NCBI RefSeq assembly: GCF_020080835.1 | Contig: NC_058162.1 | Location: forward strand, 4,216,001-4,280,000 | Source: Cotesia glomerata | Taxonomy: Eukaryota; Arthropoda; Insecta; Hymenoptera; Braconidae | Direction: 5' to 3' | Length of the DNA: 64,000 nt | Part shown: one piece after another, positions 35,400-48,500 of the stretch | How the letters are laid out: each line of letters opens with the position of its first letter | Numbering within the stretch: the first letter of the stretch is position 1 | The notes under the pieces: model-generated | Database searches by the model: none | Seen by the model: only the letters and a program-made list of their open reading frames with translations | Told to the model about the DNA's origin: nothing | Position numbers and translations under genes: made by a program

Positions 35400-36690
35400 A
35401 GAAAAATTTCTTGATTGGAGAACAAAATTCTTGTCTCAAGAAAATTTTCGGGTGCCTGAAGGAAGACTGAAGTTGTGTTGGCCGAAGTAAAAATTTTTTG
35501 AGAAATTCTATTCTTGGTAGAAGTAATTTTTTCTTGATTCAAATTATCATAAATAATTGATACAATAAATTTTTATATTTGATCAAGATTTTTAGATACT
35601 TTAGGGAAGCAGCGCCACCTATTTCAGCTGAGAAAAAAATTTTCTCACCTTGAGAAAATTTTTCTCTTGAATATTTGATACCCTTTTTATATTATTTTAG
35701 CGTGCAATTATACATATTGAATGAAAAAAAATGATGAAATATTATTTGATCTTCCAATTTGACATTTTAATCAATAAAAATATTAATGAAAATTTACTTC
35801 TATCTTTATATTTAATTTTTTGGAGAAAGAGAGAAATTTTCTCAAGACAAGAAAATTTAGTTCTACCAAGAACTAAATTTTATGGAGCAAGAGGCTGAAT
35901 TTTCTCAAAACAACAAGATCTTCTTGGCTTAAATAAATTTTGTGTTATAAATTTCTCAGGTTAAATTATTGATTAAGGATAACTTAGACGATTTTATCTT
36001 TTTAATTGAAGCAATGTATGTTTTATTATATTACTTGTTATGTAATTGTGTTGCTTGTTTAGAAAGTAAATATTTAAGAGTAAAAAAATGTAAAGAATCG
36101 TTTTAGGCTGCGCGGAAAGAAAAATTTTTTGACTGGAGAACAAAATTTTTGGCTCAAGAAAATTTTCGGGTGTCTGAAGGAAGACCGAAGTTGTGTTGGC
36201 CGAAGTAAAAATTTTTCTTGAAATTCTTTTCTTGGTGGAAGTAATTTTTTCTTGATTCAAATTATCATAAATACTTGATACAATAAATTTTTATATTTGA
36301 TCAAGATTTTTTGATACTTTAGGGAAGCAGCGCCACCTATTTCAGCTGAGAAAAAAATTTTCTCACCTTGAGAAAATTTTTCTCTTGAATATTTGATATC
36401 CATTTTATATTATTTTAGCGTGCAATTATACATATTGAATAACTAAATTTTTTAAATTGAAGAACTAAATTTTTTGGACCAAGAGGCTGAATTTTCTCAA
36501 AACAACAAGATTTTCTTAACTTAAATAAATTTTCTTGGATCAAGATACGTATTTCTTAAAAGGAAGAGAATTAATTTTGTTGGAATAAGTAAAATTTCTT
36601 GTGTCAAAAAATATTTTTTTTTTGCTCAAGAAAATAATAAGGAAGAAAAATATTTCCTTGGTTTAAGTGAACCTTTTTTTCCGTGTATTA
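35400..36690. mobile_element. Tandemly duplicated TCTTGA-rich repeat
   Basis: A unit starting GAAAAATTTCTTGATTGGAG occurs at 35401 and again at 36119 (GAAAAATTTTTTGACTGGAG). Both contain the marker GAAGTTGTGTTGGCCGAAGT. A related element is at 51635-52918. The right end TTCACTTAAACC and CCGTGTA resembles the other copy's terminus. Confidence 0.6.
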
Positions 36691-37340
36691 TTATTTTTTG
36701 TTTTTCCATTAATTTAATAAATAAATAATCATTAATTTCTTTCTAATAAAGTAAAATGAAGCTTAAAGTGAAATTAATTTTAAATTCCGTTAGACTTAAA
36801 AGGTTTAAACGACAAAAAAAAGATTCAATGTTTTTCTCCCACGATTTTAATGAAGAAATAATATTACCTGAGATCAGAGCACGAGTTTATTTAATAAAAT
36901 TATTAATTGTAAAATATTATTAGAAGAAAAAAAAATAGCGGAATCTTCGTTTAAGTCAAGAGTCATTTGTAAGGTCGTAATTTTATACAATTGGCTGTAG
37001 TAAAATTTCTAAAGAAGAAACATAACATTGAAGTAAGAAATGATGCAAATTACTATTTACTATACATATCTCAGGTATGCAGTTTTTATCTACATAAATA
37101 TCGTGAAACAAGAAAAGTTATTTATGATGATAATAAACACAGTGTTACTTGAAGTTATTGCGAGATGATGATGATGATGATGATGCATTGTGATGAAAAG
37201 CGACAAAAAATAAAATAAAACTAAATAGTGAATTGACTTAAAATTTAAGATTAATTCATTTTATTACATAAAAGTTTCAATTGACAATTTTATTATTATT
37301 TCAATGCATTTTCTTTTATAAAAAATAAACCAGTATTGAT
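36691..37340. other. Downstream of the LRR gene; poly(A) signal and (GAT)n
   Basis: No gene. AATAAA on the minus strand at 37294-37289, 47 nt past the LRR stop, is a plausible polyadenylation signal. A (GAT)n microsatellite lies at about 37163-37185. Confidence 0.45.
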
Positions 37341-39212
37341 TTAAACATCATCAAAAAGACCACCTTGAATTATTTTAAGAAATGTATCAGATAAATATAC
37401 AAAACAGCCTCTTGATTTTGGTAATCCAAAAAGTGCGCCATTTTCTAATTTTTCAATCGGATTTTTCGAGAGATCAAGCAAATGAATCCGTCCCATATTT
37501 TTGGCAGCTTCTTTTTTAATACTCGTAATATTATTCGCATTCAAAGAAAGACGACGTAGACGCCAAAGGCCTTCGAAAGCGTCACCGTCAATTGACTGTA
37601 ACGAATTATTTTTCAAGTGCAATTCGTGAAGGTACGGAAGATTAAACGCTCCTCGCGGTATCGCTGATATTTTATTCCCATCAAGAGAAAGCGTAAATTT
37701 AGGAACATCAACGAAGCTCCCAGCCTCCAGAGATTCAATTTCATTGAAATCGAGATGAAGATCTCTTAGTGTGTCTGGTAATTCAATGAATGTATCATTA
37801 GTAATTTTTTTAATATTATTCCAAGCTAAATTAAGATCTTTTAAATTTTCTAAACCTCGAACAAATCCACTTTTTAAATGACTAATTGCGTTACGATAAA
37901 GATAAAGTGTTCTTAAATTAATCATATCTTTAAATGCTCCTTCTTCAATAGTCTTCAGCTTATTGTCCGTGAGAATAAGTACTTGAAGCGAAGTTAACCC
38001 TCGAAGCGTATTACTTTTTAACTCTGTAATATTATTGTGAGCTAAGTTCAAATAAACTAGATTCTTTAAGTTAGCCATTGAATTTTCTGGAACTTCTTCA
38101 ATATTATTCTGCGAAGCAATCATTTCTGTTAATGTAATTGGTAAAGTTGAAGCAAACGATAAGCTCTTCAAACGATTGCCTATAATAAAAAACCCCGACA
38201 ATTGAGTTTTTTCTAGAGCACCACCTTCAATTTGCGTTATTAAATTATCCTTTAGATTCAATACTTTAAAATAATTGTTCTCAATAACATTTCTTCTTAA
38301 TTGTTTAATTTTATTTCCGGCTAAATTAACAAACGCCAAATTCTCAGGAAGATCATTAAGCAATTCTGGTGTAATTTCTTCTATTTGATTCATGCTTAAA
38401 TCAATGGAATTAAATGAAAATTTATTTAGTTTATACCAACCTTTCTCAACGGCTTTTAATCCCAAGTTTTTAAGCACTAAGGTACGTTGCTCGTAAATAA
38501 TACCAGCTTGTTTGCACTCGGAGGATAATGTTTCGTTTGTTTGTAACTCTTCAACTGTCTTTACAACACCTTGGGCTGTTTTGCAAATCTTTACTTGAAG
38601 ATTATCATCAAGAATTAAATTATCGTCATTGTTAAATTCATTTCTCAACGTCGGATTCTTATCCGGGCTTTCATCAAACTCAAATTGATGATTTGGCTCT
38701 CGAAGAAATGGATTTTCAAAAAGTTCTGTAGATATGCTCCAAAATTCATTGCCTTCCGTAATAATGTCAGTAGATTTTGTAAGACCGAAAAAAAAACTCT
38801 TTCTTAAATGTTTAAGTGGGTTGTAAGAAATGTTGAGTGTTTTTAAATTATTAAGCCCGACGAAATTATTTTGAAAGGTATTAAAATTATTTTTGGCTAG
38901 AGATAATGCTTGTAGATTTGTTAAATTAGCAAAAACAAATTCAGGGAGCTCTTGTAGAGAATTATTAGCTAGATTGAGAGATTTTATGTTGACAAGCTGA
39001 TCAAAAGCATTTTTTTCAACTGACCGTAGCCCAAGGTCGGATAAATCAACATCTTTACTGAGAGCTTCAGGATACGGCTTAACGTTCTTGAGAATTCCGT
39101 TGTCAATCTCCAGAAGATAATGTTGACGTCTGAGGACTGGGGCTTGAGTGTTGGCCCTGAGGGCAATTCCCAGAAGGAGAATAATCCGGGACATTTCCAG
39201 CTGTCGCTTCAT
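37341..39212 (-). CDS. Secreted leucine-rich-repeat protein, single coding exon
   Basis: Complete 623-codon ORF. The N-terminus MKRQLEMSRIILLLGIALRA then NTQA looks like a signal peptide. Typical 24-residue LRRs (LxxLxxLxLxxNxL) occupy about residues 55-150. A charged linker with a C...C pair (VKICKTAQG ... SSECKQAG, about 150-245) follows, then some fifteen more LRRs to about 605. No transmembrane helix, GPI tail or LRRCT cysteine cap is visible, so it is probably secreted. Insect relatives are described as chaoptin-like or acid-labile-subunit-like; a ligand- or matrix-binding role is inferred only. The upstream ATG was taken because the signal sequence follows it directly; an internal ATG at codon 7 is possible. 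A 121-nt 5'-UTR intron (39361-39241) and a TATA-like promoter lie upstream. Confidence 0.9.
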   Translation of the reverse strand: MKRQLEMSRIILLLGIALRANTQAPVLRRQHYLLEIDNGILKNVKPYPEALSKDVDLSDLGLRSVEKNAFDQLVNIKSLNLANNSLQELPEFVFANLTNLQALSLAKNNFNTFQNNFVGLNNLKTLNISYNPLKHLRKSFFFGLTKSTDIITEGNEFWSISTELFENPFLREPNHQFEFDESPDKNPTLRNEFNNDDNLILDDNLQVKICKTAQGVVKTVEELQTNETLSSECKQAGIIYEQRTLVLKNLGLKAVEKGWYKLNKFSFNSIDLSMNQIEEITPELLNDLPENLAFVNLAGNKIKQLRRNVIENNYFKVLNLKDNLITQIEGGALEKTQLSGFFIIGNRLKSLSFASTLPITLTEMIASQNNIEEVPENSMANLKNLVYLNLAHNNITELKSNTLRGLTSLQVLILTDNKLKTIEEGAFKDMINLRTLYLYRNAISHLKSGFVRGLENLKDLNLAWNNIKKITNDTFIELPDTLRDLHLDFNEIESLEAGSFVDVPKFTLSLDGNKISAIPRGAFNLPYLHELHLKNNSLQSIDGDAFEGLWRLRRLSLNANNITSIKKEAAKNMGRIHLLDLSKNPIEKLENGALFGLPKSRGCFVYLSDTFLKIIQGGLFDDV

Positions 39213-39240
39213 CGTTATCCACAGTGACGTCTGAAACAGT

Positions 39241-39361
39241 CTAGAGAAAAGCGTAAGAGCATCACGATTGGATCCTACGAATAATGCAACTGACCGTTAG
39301 GTCTACCGTGGCAATGAACCCGCTTAAAAATTATCTATGGCGTGGGTTGTGTCTTTCTTAC
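39241..39361 (-). other. 5'-UTR intron of the LRR gene
   Basis: Minus strand: donor AAAG|GTAAGAAAG at 39362/39361 and acceptor CTTTTCTCTAG ending at 39241. The ATG lies 28 nt downstream of the acceptor. Confidence 0.5.
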
Positions 39362-39504
39362 CTTTATGATGTAAGTCCTGTCGTGAAGGAAATCTAATGT
39401 TTAAATAAAGGAAGCTAACCAGATAGACAAAGACTGCAATCACTGGCTCTATCACGAGAACCGTACTAAAAAAGTTAACTTGTAGTTTACTGATGCAAGC
39501 ACGA

Positions 39505-39545
39505 GCAACGACTGCTCGAAGGTGGTCGATTGCTAGGATATAAGT
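39505..39545 (-). promoter_or_regulatory. TATA-like core promoter for the LRR gene
   Basis: Minus strand reads ACTTATATCC with TATA at 39542-39539. About 29 nt downstream is GCAGTCG, an initiator-like start near 39513. This would give a 5' UTR of about 180 nt after splicing. Confidence 0.35.
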
Positions 39546-41180
39546 ACGCGGTCCTTCAGAATTTTATGAGAAGATCCAGCAAACAGGTCCACTGGTTAAC
39601 CTTCAACATCATTCCTTTTTAAGTATTCCACGACCTCTTGTCGTTATTTACATTTAATAAACTACTGGCCAATTCTCAGCACGAGGACTGTGTCAATTAC
39701 TTGGTCAATCGAATAAATTACCGACCGGTATTGATAATAAATAATCTCGGGTATATTTCTTATTCTATTTATAATACACAGTTCCGTGTACGCTATCGTC
39801 GTCATCACTGACCACATGTTTCGTTTATTCTGCTTTAATCTATTTTGATTTTTTAGGAAATAAAGCGAATTAGATCATTTAAAAAGTATTTTATGATGCA
39901 AATATTAGTTGATAAGATATTAATTAATTTTTTTTCTGCGGTACAAAATCCAAAAAGTTGTTAATATTATAAATACTGTTTTTTTAAGCAACGTTTCTGA
40001 ATAAATTGCTATTTCTTCAAGCTATAACAATGATACTGAAATTAAGAGAGATTTAATTATTTTTGGCATTTAATTATTTTCTCACATTTAAAAATTAACT
40101 ATGTTACACTATAAAAATTTGGTTCCTACTACTTTTACGATCTAATATCGTAAATTTTAAAACAAGAGCGGTTGATACACTGAAAAAAAAAAATTAACTT
40201 GATTCAAGAAAAAAATTCTTTAATCAAGTAAAATTTCCTTAAATCAAGAATTTTTCTACACAAATCAAGAATATTAAGTTCTTCAAAATTATATACTTCA
40301 CAGTAAAAAATTTTGCGTCATTTCGTCAAAAAATTTTGTGTTAAATATTTAACACTTCTATACGTAAATTTAACGTTTATTGTGTTGAATTAACACAAAA
40401 AAGTGTAAAATTGACACAAAAAAAGTGTTAAATATTTAGCACAAAATTTTTTACTGTGTTGATTCAAGAACATTTTTTTTTTCTGTGTAGTTAATTTTCA
40501 AACATGTTTTGCCCATGTATAAGATAAAATTTTCCAATAAAACGCTTCGCTCTTCGATATATAATTCAATTATCTATCAAAGAGCGAAATTTTTGGAAGA
40601 TTTTCATTTATTTATGCATAAAATGCGTTTTAAGAATCTATTTGTTGTACAATTATGACAGAGACACTTCCATTTACTAATAGAGGACAAGAGAGAAAAA
40701 AAGTGTAAACCCTTCTTTTAAAATTATAAAAGTGAATATATTGAAAGTCTGGTCCTAAGGTTATAATTTTTCCTAAAATTTTTTTTTTCGTGTATATTAA
40801 ACAGTATTATATTAATAAATATAATGAGTAAATTGCAAAATAACAATTTGTAGGATTTTTATAATAACTAAATTATTTTTAAAAAATTTCACATGTAAAA
40901 TTTGTAAAAAAAGATTTTCACAAATTATTAGAAATATTTATTTTATTATAAAATACTAAAAACTATCTTAATACTGAATTTATAATTGATTCTAATTTAT
41001 TATAACAATTAAATTATAATGAAAAAAAATTAGTAAAAAAATTCTACCTGTAGGAATTAAAAAAAATTTTAAGTACAAATTAAAAAAAAAATTTTTTTTT
41101 TTTTAATAGTTGTGTCTTAAAAATTCAAAAAATTTAAAATTTTTTAATTTTTTAAAAATTTTAAAAATTTTTAATATTTT
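39546..41180. other. Intergenic DNA with small MITEs
   Basis: Holds an AACTTGATTCAAG element (about 40180-40495), with an ACAGTAAAAAATTTTGCG MITE nested at about 40300-40460. A/T homopolymers fill 40800-41180. No gene. Confidence 0.5.
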
Positions 41181-41442
41181 TTTTTTTTTTTTTTTTTTAT
41201 TATTATTATTTAGAGTCGGTTTTAACTGCTGTGGTCATATCGCCGACTTTTAACTGTTGGGAGTGGTACGTTGGGTCTTTTTGGGTTGTGTAAATAAATC
41301 TTAACCTACGCGGCAAGGGCCGAATATCAACCAAGTTGGTTTCTAAGACCAGCTTGGGATTCGAACCCACGCCTGGCCGGTAAGTTAGTCCGAGTTCTCT
41401 ATAGGCCATGTGCGCCTTAGACGACTCGGCTAACGTCACCGG
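41181..41442 (-). mobile_element. tRNA-Leu/Ser-like SINE with 13-bp target duplication
   Basis: TTTTTAATATTTT flanks it on both sides (41168-41180 and 41443-41455). On the minus strand it begins CCGGTGACGTTAGCCGAGTC (box-A like, GCCGAGTCGTCTAAGGCG) and carries box B GGTTCGAATCCC (41367-41356). It ends in (TAA)n plus poly(A). The 77-codon minus-strand ORF here is a chance reading of the SINE. Confidence 0.85.
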
Positions 41443-41455
41443 TTTTTAATATTTT

Positions 41456-42510
41456 AAAAATTAAAAATTAAAAAAATTTATATATATTTGTTAATTTCTG
41501 TAACATATATTATTACCGTAGAAAATTTTCACACGATTATATCTCACTAAATTTTGCTCGCAATTGGGAGCACTAGTCTTCTGAAGAAATTATACTTACA
41601 AGAATCACCAAAAGTGATATCTTCATCAAAACATGAGTAAATATTTGCTTATTACTTATTACCATAATGTATTCTGAATAATATTTACAAAGATATATAA
41701 ATATGATGTATACTTTCTTCTCTAAGATCCGTATTCATCTTTCATACGTGTTAATTATCACGTCGTAGGTAGCAACGCAAGGTGAAAGGAAAGAAGATAT
41801 AAAAAAATAAGGAAGCGACCACCTCGTATGGTCGTATGTAGAGTAGAATTGCATCGGCAGTGCGGAAGAGAATGATAGAGAAAAGTAGTAAGTTATTTAG
41901 TATCGTAGTAACGGGGCCGGTCGCCGGCAAGAACCTCGTTTTTAGCGGGAACCAACTTCAAGTAGGAGTTTGCATCAACAGGAGGTGGAGAACGATGCGG
42001 AACCGCAGTCGCACGTTGACCAGCCGACCTGGCGGACATAACTTTCAATCATTATACCCCGCCACCATCTGATAGTCATGTAAAATAATCGTAAACATTT
42101 CCTGTCAAATATTTGTGCTGATAAAGAAGAACAATAATAATTTACAAGAAGAAATGCAACGTTCGCGTCGGTTTGGTAATAAATTGATTGATTTGTTAAT
42201 TTTGAAACTAGTGAGGTACAAAGTTATGGTGGATTATAATCTATAATAAATCGCCGGGATACAAAAAAAAAAAAAAAAGCTGACTACGGAAGCAAAAAGT
42301 AACTACAGGAGCAAAAAAAAAAGAATTAGTAGAATAAATAATAAAAGAAGAGAATGATTAGTTGATCGTTATAATATTACCGGTAGAAAATAAGTCCTAA
42401 TAAACCAACATGCTATCACAGACACTCAATTTTATAGCACGTATTTTTTGAAACTTGACAAATGCTGTCAAAATATTTGTGTTAAGTTTTTAAATTATAT
42501 TATTTAAATA
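41456..42510. other. Upstream region and likely 5' UTR of the pipe-like gene
   Basis: From about 41740 to 42080 the sequence is much less AT-rich, with CG dinucleotides (for example GGGGCCGGTCGCCGGC), consistent with a transcribed 5' leader or promoter. A 70-codon ORF (41860-42072) lies there but has no recognisable domain and is probably leader sequence. Confidence 0.35.
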
Positions 42511-45500
42511 ATGATTGTTAAAGACAATATGTGGAGGCAGAGGCGTTTAATTGTGCCGAAAAGGTGAGTGGTTATTTTATTTTATTTTATTTTATTTAAA
42601 TAAACAAACCCAACAGCCTAGGGGCCATTAACAGGGTTAATAATTCAACAGTTAGTATATAAAAAAAAAAATTTTTGATTTATAACAAGATGACTTACAG
42701 CTAGCATAGTGATTTCATATTCAATAGAATGTTAATATTAAAATTAATTATAAATATTAATATTAATTATAAATTTAATAGATAAATTGCTAAATGAATA
42801 GACCATTGATGTGTTAGCAATTGCAAACAAAAACAAAAAATAATAGTAATTGATAATAGTTGTGAAAATTAAATGAGCCGACATTTGAAAATTTTTATAA
42901 TTTATTTTATTAAAAAATAATTTTTAAAAAATTAAAAAAAAATTTACATATAGAAAATTTTAAAAATTAGACGTGGAATTTTTTAAAAATAGTTTTTTAG
43001 TTGTAATTTTTAATTAATAAAAAAAATCAAAAATTTTTTAGTGTCGGCTAACTTTTCATTGATTGGTTAAATAAAAAATTAGTCATTTTTTAAGCAGGTG
43101 CTGGAATAATAACGGGTAAAAATTTAAGTTTTGCAAAAGAATTACATTATTATGTATATTTAGGTTTAAAGTATGTTAAGAAGATATGAAAATTAATTTA
43201 GCAGATATTTAATAATTTTTCTGATAAATAAATTACTGCATAAAAAAAATAAGAAAAAAATTGACAGAAAATTTAATAAATTAAAAATGCTATTTTTTAA
43301 AAATAATTTTTCGGAACAAATTTTTTTGTTAAATAAAATTAAGCAACAAACTTAAAATTACTGCACACTGATAAAAAATTTAACTTGATTTAAAAGAAAA
43401 AATCTTGAATCAAAAATACAATTTTGAAGAAAATAATTTTCTTCAGGAAAAATTCTTGAATTGAGAATAATTTCTTGATTTAAGGATTTTTTCCCTTGAC
43501 TCAAGAAAATTATTTTCTTTAAAATGGTACTTTTGGTTCAACATTTTTCTTGAATCAAGTTAAGTTTTTTATCAGTGCATGAGAAATATTATAAAATTCT
43601 TCTGATATTTTTTTTTTTAATAAACAGAAAAAAAAATATTAAAAAATAAAGCGATTTATCATAGAGTTTTCTTATTCGTACACAGAAAAAAGAACTAACT
43701 TGAATAAAGTAAATAATTTTGAAGAATTTCATCTTCTTGATTTGAGTAGAAAAATTCTTAAACCAAGAAATTTTGTTGGGTTTAAGTAAATTTTATTTAA
43801 TTCAATATTTTCCGTCTTGATTCAAGATAATGAAACTCTTCAAAATCATTTTCTGGGTTCAAGAATTTTTCTTTTGATTCAAGTTAATTTTTTTTTCAGT
43901 GTATATTTGAAATTTCAATTGTCTATAAATTAATATCACTATTGTATAAGAATGTATTGCATATTATCCAATACTTCAAACATATAATTATTTAGAAAGA
44001 TAAAAGATATTGACTGGCTTAAATATCATATTTCAAAATTAGATTTAAAGATAATTTTAGAAATATTCATAGATTTTAATTTTTTTTAATTTATTGCGAT
44101 AATAAATTAAAATGATTGAAAAATTAACCTGATTTAAAATTATTATACTTTTTTAATAATAATTAGTTTCATTTATTATAAAATTTTATTTAGTTGAATA
44201 ATTGTAACAACTTGAACTTTTTATTTTTAGCTTGTTAAAAAATCACAAAAATCTTAAAGATATTTTTTAACTTTTATTTCCGGCAAATTAATCTCTTATT
44301 CGGGTTAACAGTCGATTGCATATTTTATTTCTTCGAGCAATTTACCTTTCTCTCAGCAATATTTTTCGACATAAATTTTACTTTTAAAGCTGAAATAATT
44401 TATCCAATTGTAATAAACCCACTTTAGATACCATACAGCTCTTCACTGAATCTAACTCGTTTTTTATTTCTAAAACGTTTTATCAAAAAATTATCTCACA
44501 TAATAATTTTCATAACTTGAAAGACACATTCCAGATTAAATGCAGTCGCAAGTAATTAAACTGACACATATTAATTAAAAAAGCGTGTAATAAGAGAATA
44601 AATATTTACGCATCATGGAAGCGGGTCACTCGTGAAGATATTGTCACCTCACCGTCAATTATAAATGCACTGTTTAGTCATATAATTGTCTTAAACACAT
44701 AAAAATACGTGTTAAAGAATATTTTTTCTTCTGTTTTTAATAAAATACATATTTAAAAAAATAAGTAAGTACATATCATTTTTTGTACGTCGTAGGTAAT
44801 AATATTTAATGTGATTCTACAGGACTAGCGAACTGGTTGCTCTGGTTGCTCTATCCAGTACATTGTTTCTCTTCCTTCACACACGGGATCTGCATTCTCG
44901 CCTTCGTGAGATGGAAGTGCGATTACAACCCGGCGAGAACGAGATCTCAGGAAACCAACCATCATCAGGTAATAAATGATTTTTTTTTAAATCATATTTA
45001 TTTATATAGGATATTAACTATTATTCAATAGAATCTTTAAACTATAATATTTTTTAATAATTTACATTTGAATGACAATAATAATAATTGTTATTATCTA
45101 TTTTAATAATATTCTTAATAAATTTTATCAGAAATTTGGGCAGGAAAAAGATTTGATATTAAATTTTTAACTGTTCGACTAATAATAATAATAATAATAA
45201 CTAGTAATATTGCAGTCACTATGTGACTGCCGTGATTGTGAACTGTAAAAAATTAAAATTTAGCTTTATTAAATAATGACTTTTGTTAGATTGCACTGTA
45301 CTTTTTTCACTATTGACATTTTTAAAGATATAAGCTCATCCCGATGTTACACTCATCAAGAGCTTTCATTTGAGTACCTACTTGCATTTTTTATATATTT
45401 TTCATATATACATATATATAATATATATAAATATATGAAAAATTGATATGGGTACTCGAATGAAAGGTCTCAATGAGTGTAATGTTGGGGTGAGCTTATA

Positions 45501-48500
45501 TCTTAAAAAATTCTAGTAGTTCACAAGATACAAGGTCGATTCTTAATTATGTTAAATTACACTGTACTTTCTTAACTATTGACATTTTTAAAGATATAAG
45601 CTCATCCCGATGTTACACTCATCAAGAGCTTTCATTTGAGTACCCACTTGCATTTTTTATATATTTTTCATATATACATATATATAATATATATAAATAT
45701 ATGAAAAATTGATATGGGTACTCGAATGAAAGGTCTCAATGAGTGTAATGTTGGGGTGAGCTTATATCTTAAAAAATTCTAGTAGTTCACAAGATACAAG
45801 GTCGATTCTTAATTATGTTAAATTACACTGTACTTTCTTAAATATTGACATTTTTAAAGATATAAGCTCATCCCGATGTTACACTCATCAAGAGCTTTCA
45901 TTTGAGTACCCACTTGCATTTTTGATATATTTTTCATATATACATATATATATAATATATATAAATATATGAAAAATTGATGTGGGTACTCAAATGGAAG
46001 GTCTCAATGAGTATAACATCGGGATGAGCTTATATCTTTAAAAATATCAATAGTTCTCAAGATACAAGCACATTTTTTAATTATGTATCTAGAGATAGAG
46101 CATTTTCGAATGCTGCCTAAATACTTATCATAACTGACAATCGGTGAGAATGATATAAAACCTTGAAAAGGCACAAATTTAAGTCAAGACCTTTGCAAAG
46201 ACATTAAATTTCACTTTAAAAAACCGATTTTATCATACTACTATCCCAGAAACAAAATTCCTCTTATTCTCCCAATATAATAATAATAATAATAATTCTT
46301 TTTAAAATGATGTGAAAATACAAAGGCTATTTTTGCGTATGGTAAAGGAATGTATCAAGTGAAGCAGAGAAACAAAATATATGCAAAGTAGTATAACATT
46401 GGAGTTCGCATACGCATAAAGTAGATTTCTGGAATTCTTCATGAAACTTGTTGAATGTAAATACGTGAGTAAGTTGATTTCCCTATGTTGGCTTGTTTCC
46501 TTGAAAGTTTTAGATGGAACTAAAACATCAGTAATACAACCAGAAGATGAACCATGCACTGAATTCGTAACGGTAAAATCCCAAGTCTACTTAATTTGCT
46601 TGCTAAGCACGACCCTCGCTAATTAGTCGAATTAGTTATTTCTCTTTTAGTGTCGAGTAAAGCCATATGATAAATTTTATTTTCTACCATTGCATTCAGG
46701 AATTAAGTCTGGAGCAATTAAATCAATGATGTAATTCATCTGTAAGATTTATAATTTAAATTGCAATTTGTAGATGATAATCATAAATTATTATTTTATT
46801 TATTATATATCATTATCATTGTATACAAAGGAATATAAAATACAAAACAAAAAATTACATACAATAATATAATTTATGTGGTCATAAAGCATTAGCGATA
46901 ATAATAACAACTATATATTTATGTACCAAGGGATAATAATTTCTTAGCGAGGGAGTAACATTGACGGGTGGTATTTTCAAGTAAAAAGTATAATATAAAA
47001 TATAAATTAAACATAACAAAATAAAAAAGAGATTGATAGTTAAACTATCCTTATGTCCATGCTGAGTTGTGTATAGAGTAATGTTGATGAAAATCAAGCA
47101 AAGTGAAAGGTCTAGAGCGCGCCCGTGAAATTATTATTGACGTTAATGCTGTAGCAAAGCAAGTTTAATAGGTTCTCGCCCAAGATTTATCAACGCTTGT
47201 GATAATTACAATGTTGGAAAGCGCACAAAAAAAAATTTATTTCTTATTTCTTGAGAATTAGACTGTAATTTGTTATTTGTTCAATATATCTATATACACT
47301 TGTAATATATCTTGTAAGAAGAAAAGTGTCTACTTCAGATTATTGAGAGACAAAATAACTTTTTAATCAAATAATTATTTTATTAATTAAACTATATATT
47401 TACCAAGTCTAAATTTAATTTAATTTAAAAATTTGATTATGTAATTCATATTTTGATTCGATAACTTCAAACAATACCTTTCATGACTCAAATTCAAAAT
47501 TTTTCTCATTTATAAAAAATATTAGAAAATTGAGAAAACTAATTTTCCTAGAAAATGTATTTTTATATAAAATACAATTTTTTACATTTGTTATAAGTAA
47601 AAATTTGATTACTTACTGGTATTTATAATTTTATGGCATAATAACTTATTTCTTTCGAGTTTATTGTAATACCGCATAATTGTAGAAATTTTACACTCAA
47701 TGTAAGCTAACACTTGAATTTTTTCATTTTCTTACATAATTATATACTCGACCACAGTCCAATATTTTCTTTTAGCAAAAGATTGTAAAGAAATAATTGA
47801 ATTCTTTCGAAAATATACAATCAGTAGGTTTTATTTAAACCAAGAAACTACCGGGAAAAAAGAAAAATTATATTATTTTCTGTAACGTGGCGCTCCGTAC
47901 AAAAAAAATTGGAAAAATTACAGTTTCAGATTGTAATTATTATAAATTTTGTAAAAATTACATTGTAAAATGTAAATGTTACATTAAAAGCTCTGAAAAT
48001 TAACTTTCAAAGTTTTAATTTAAAAAAAATGTTGTTTCGAATTGCAATTTTTCTATTTTTTTTATCTCAGAAAACTGAAATTTATTTATGCACCCATTTT
48101 TCTCTTATTCAGATAAAAATTTTTTAGAAAAAATTCTTCATAATTTTAGTTTTCCTAAATATTTTTTTGAATCAAGAATACGATCAACCTTGCAGTCATT
48201 ATGTGACTTCCGTGACTTGTGGACTATAAATAAATAAAATTTTGCTTTATTAAATAATGATTTTTGTTAAATTGCACTGTACTTTCTTAAATATTGATGT
48301 TTTTAAAGATATAAGCTCATTCTGGTGTTACACTCATCAAGAGCTTTCATTTGAGTACCTACATACATTTTTGATATATTTTTCATATATACATATATAT
48401 ATATAATATATAAATATATGAAAAATTGATGTGGGTACTCAAATGAAAGGTCTCGATGAGTGTAACATGGAGATGAGCTTATATCTTTAAAAATGTCAAT

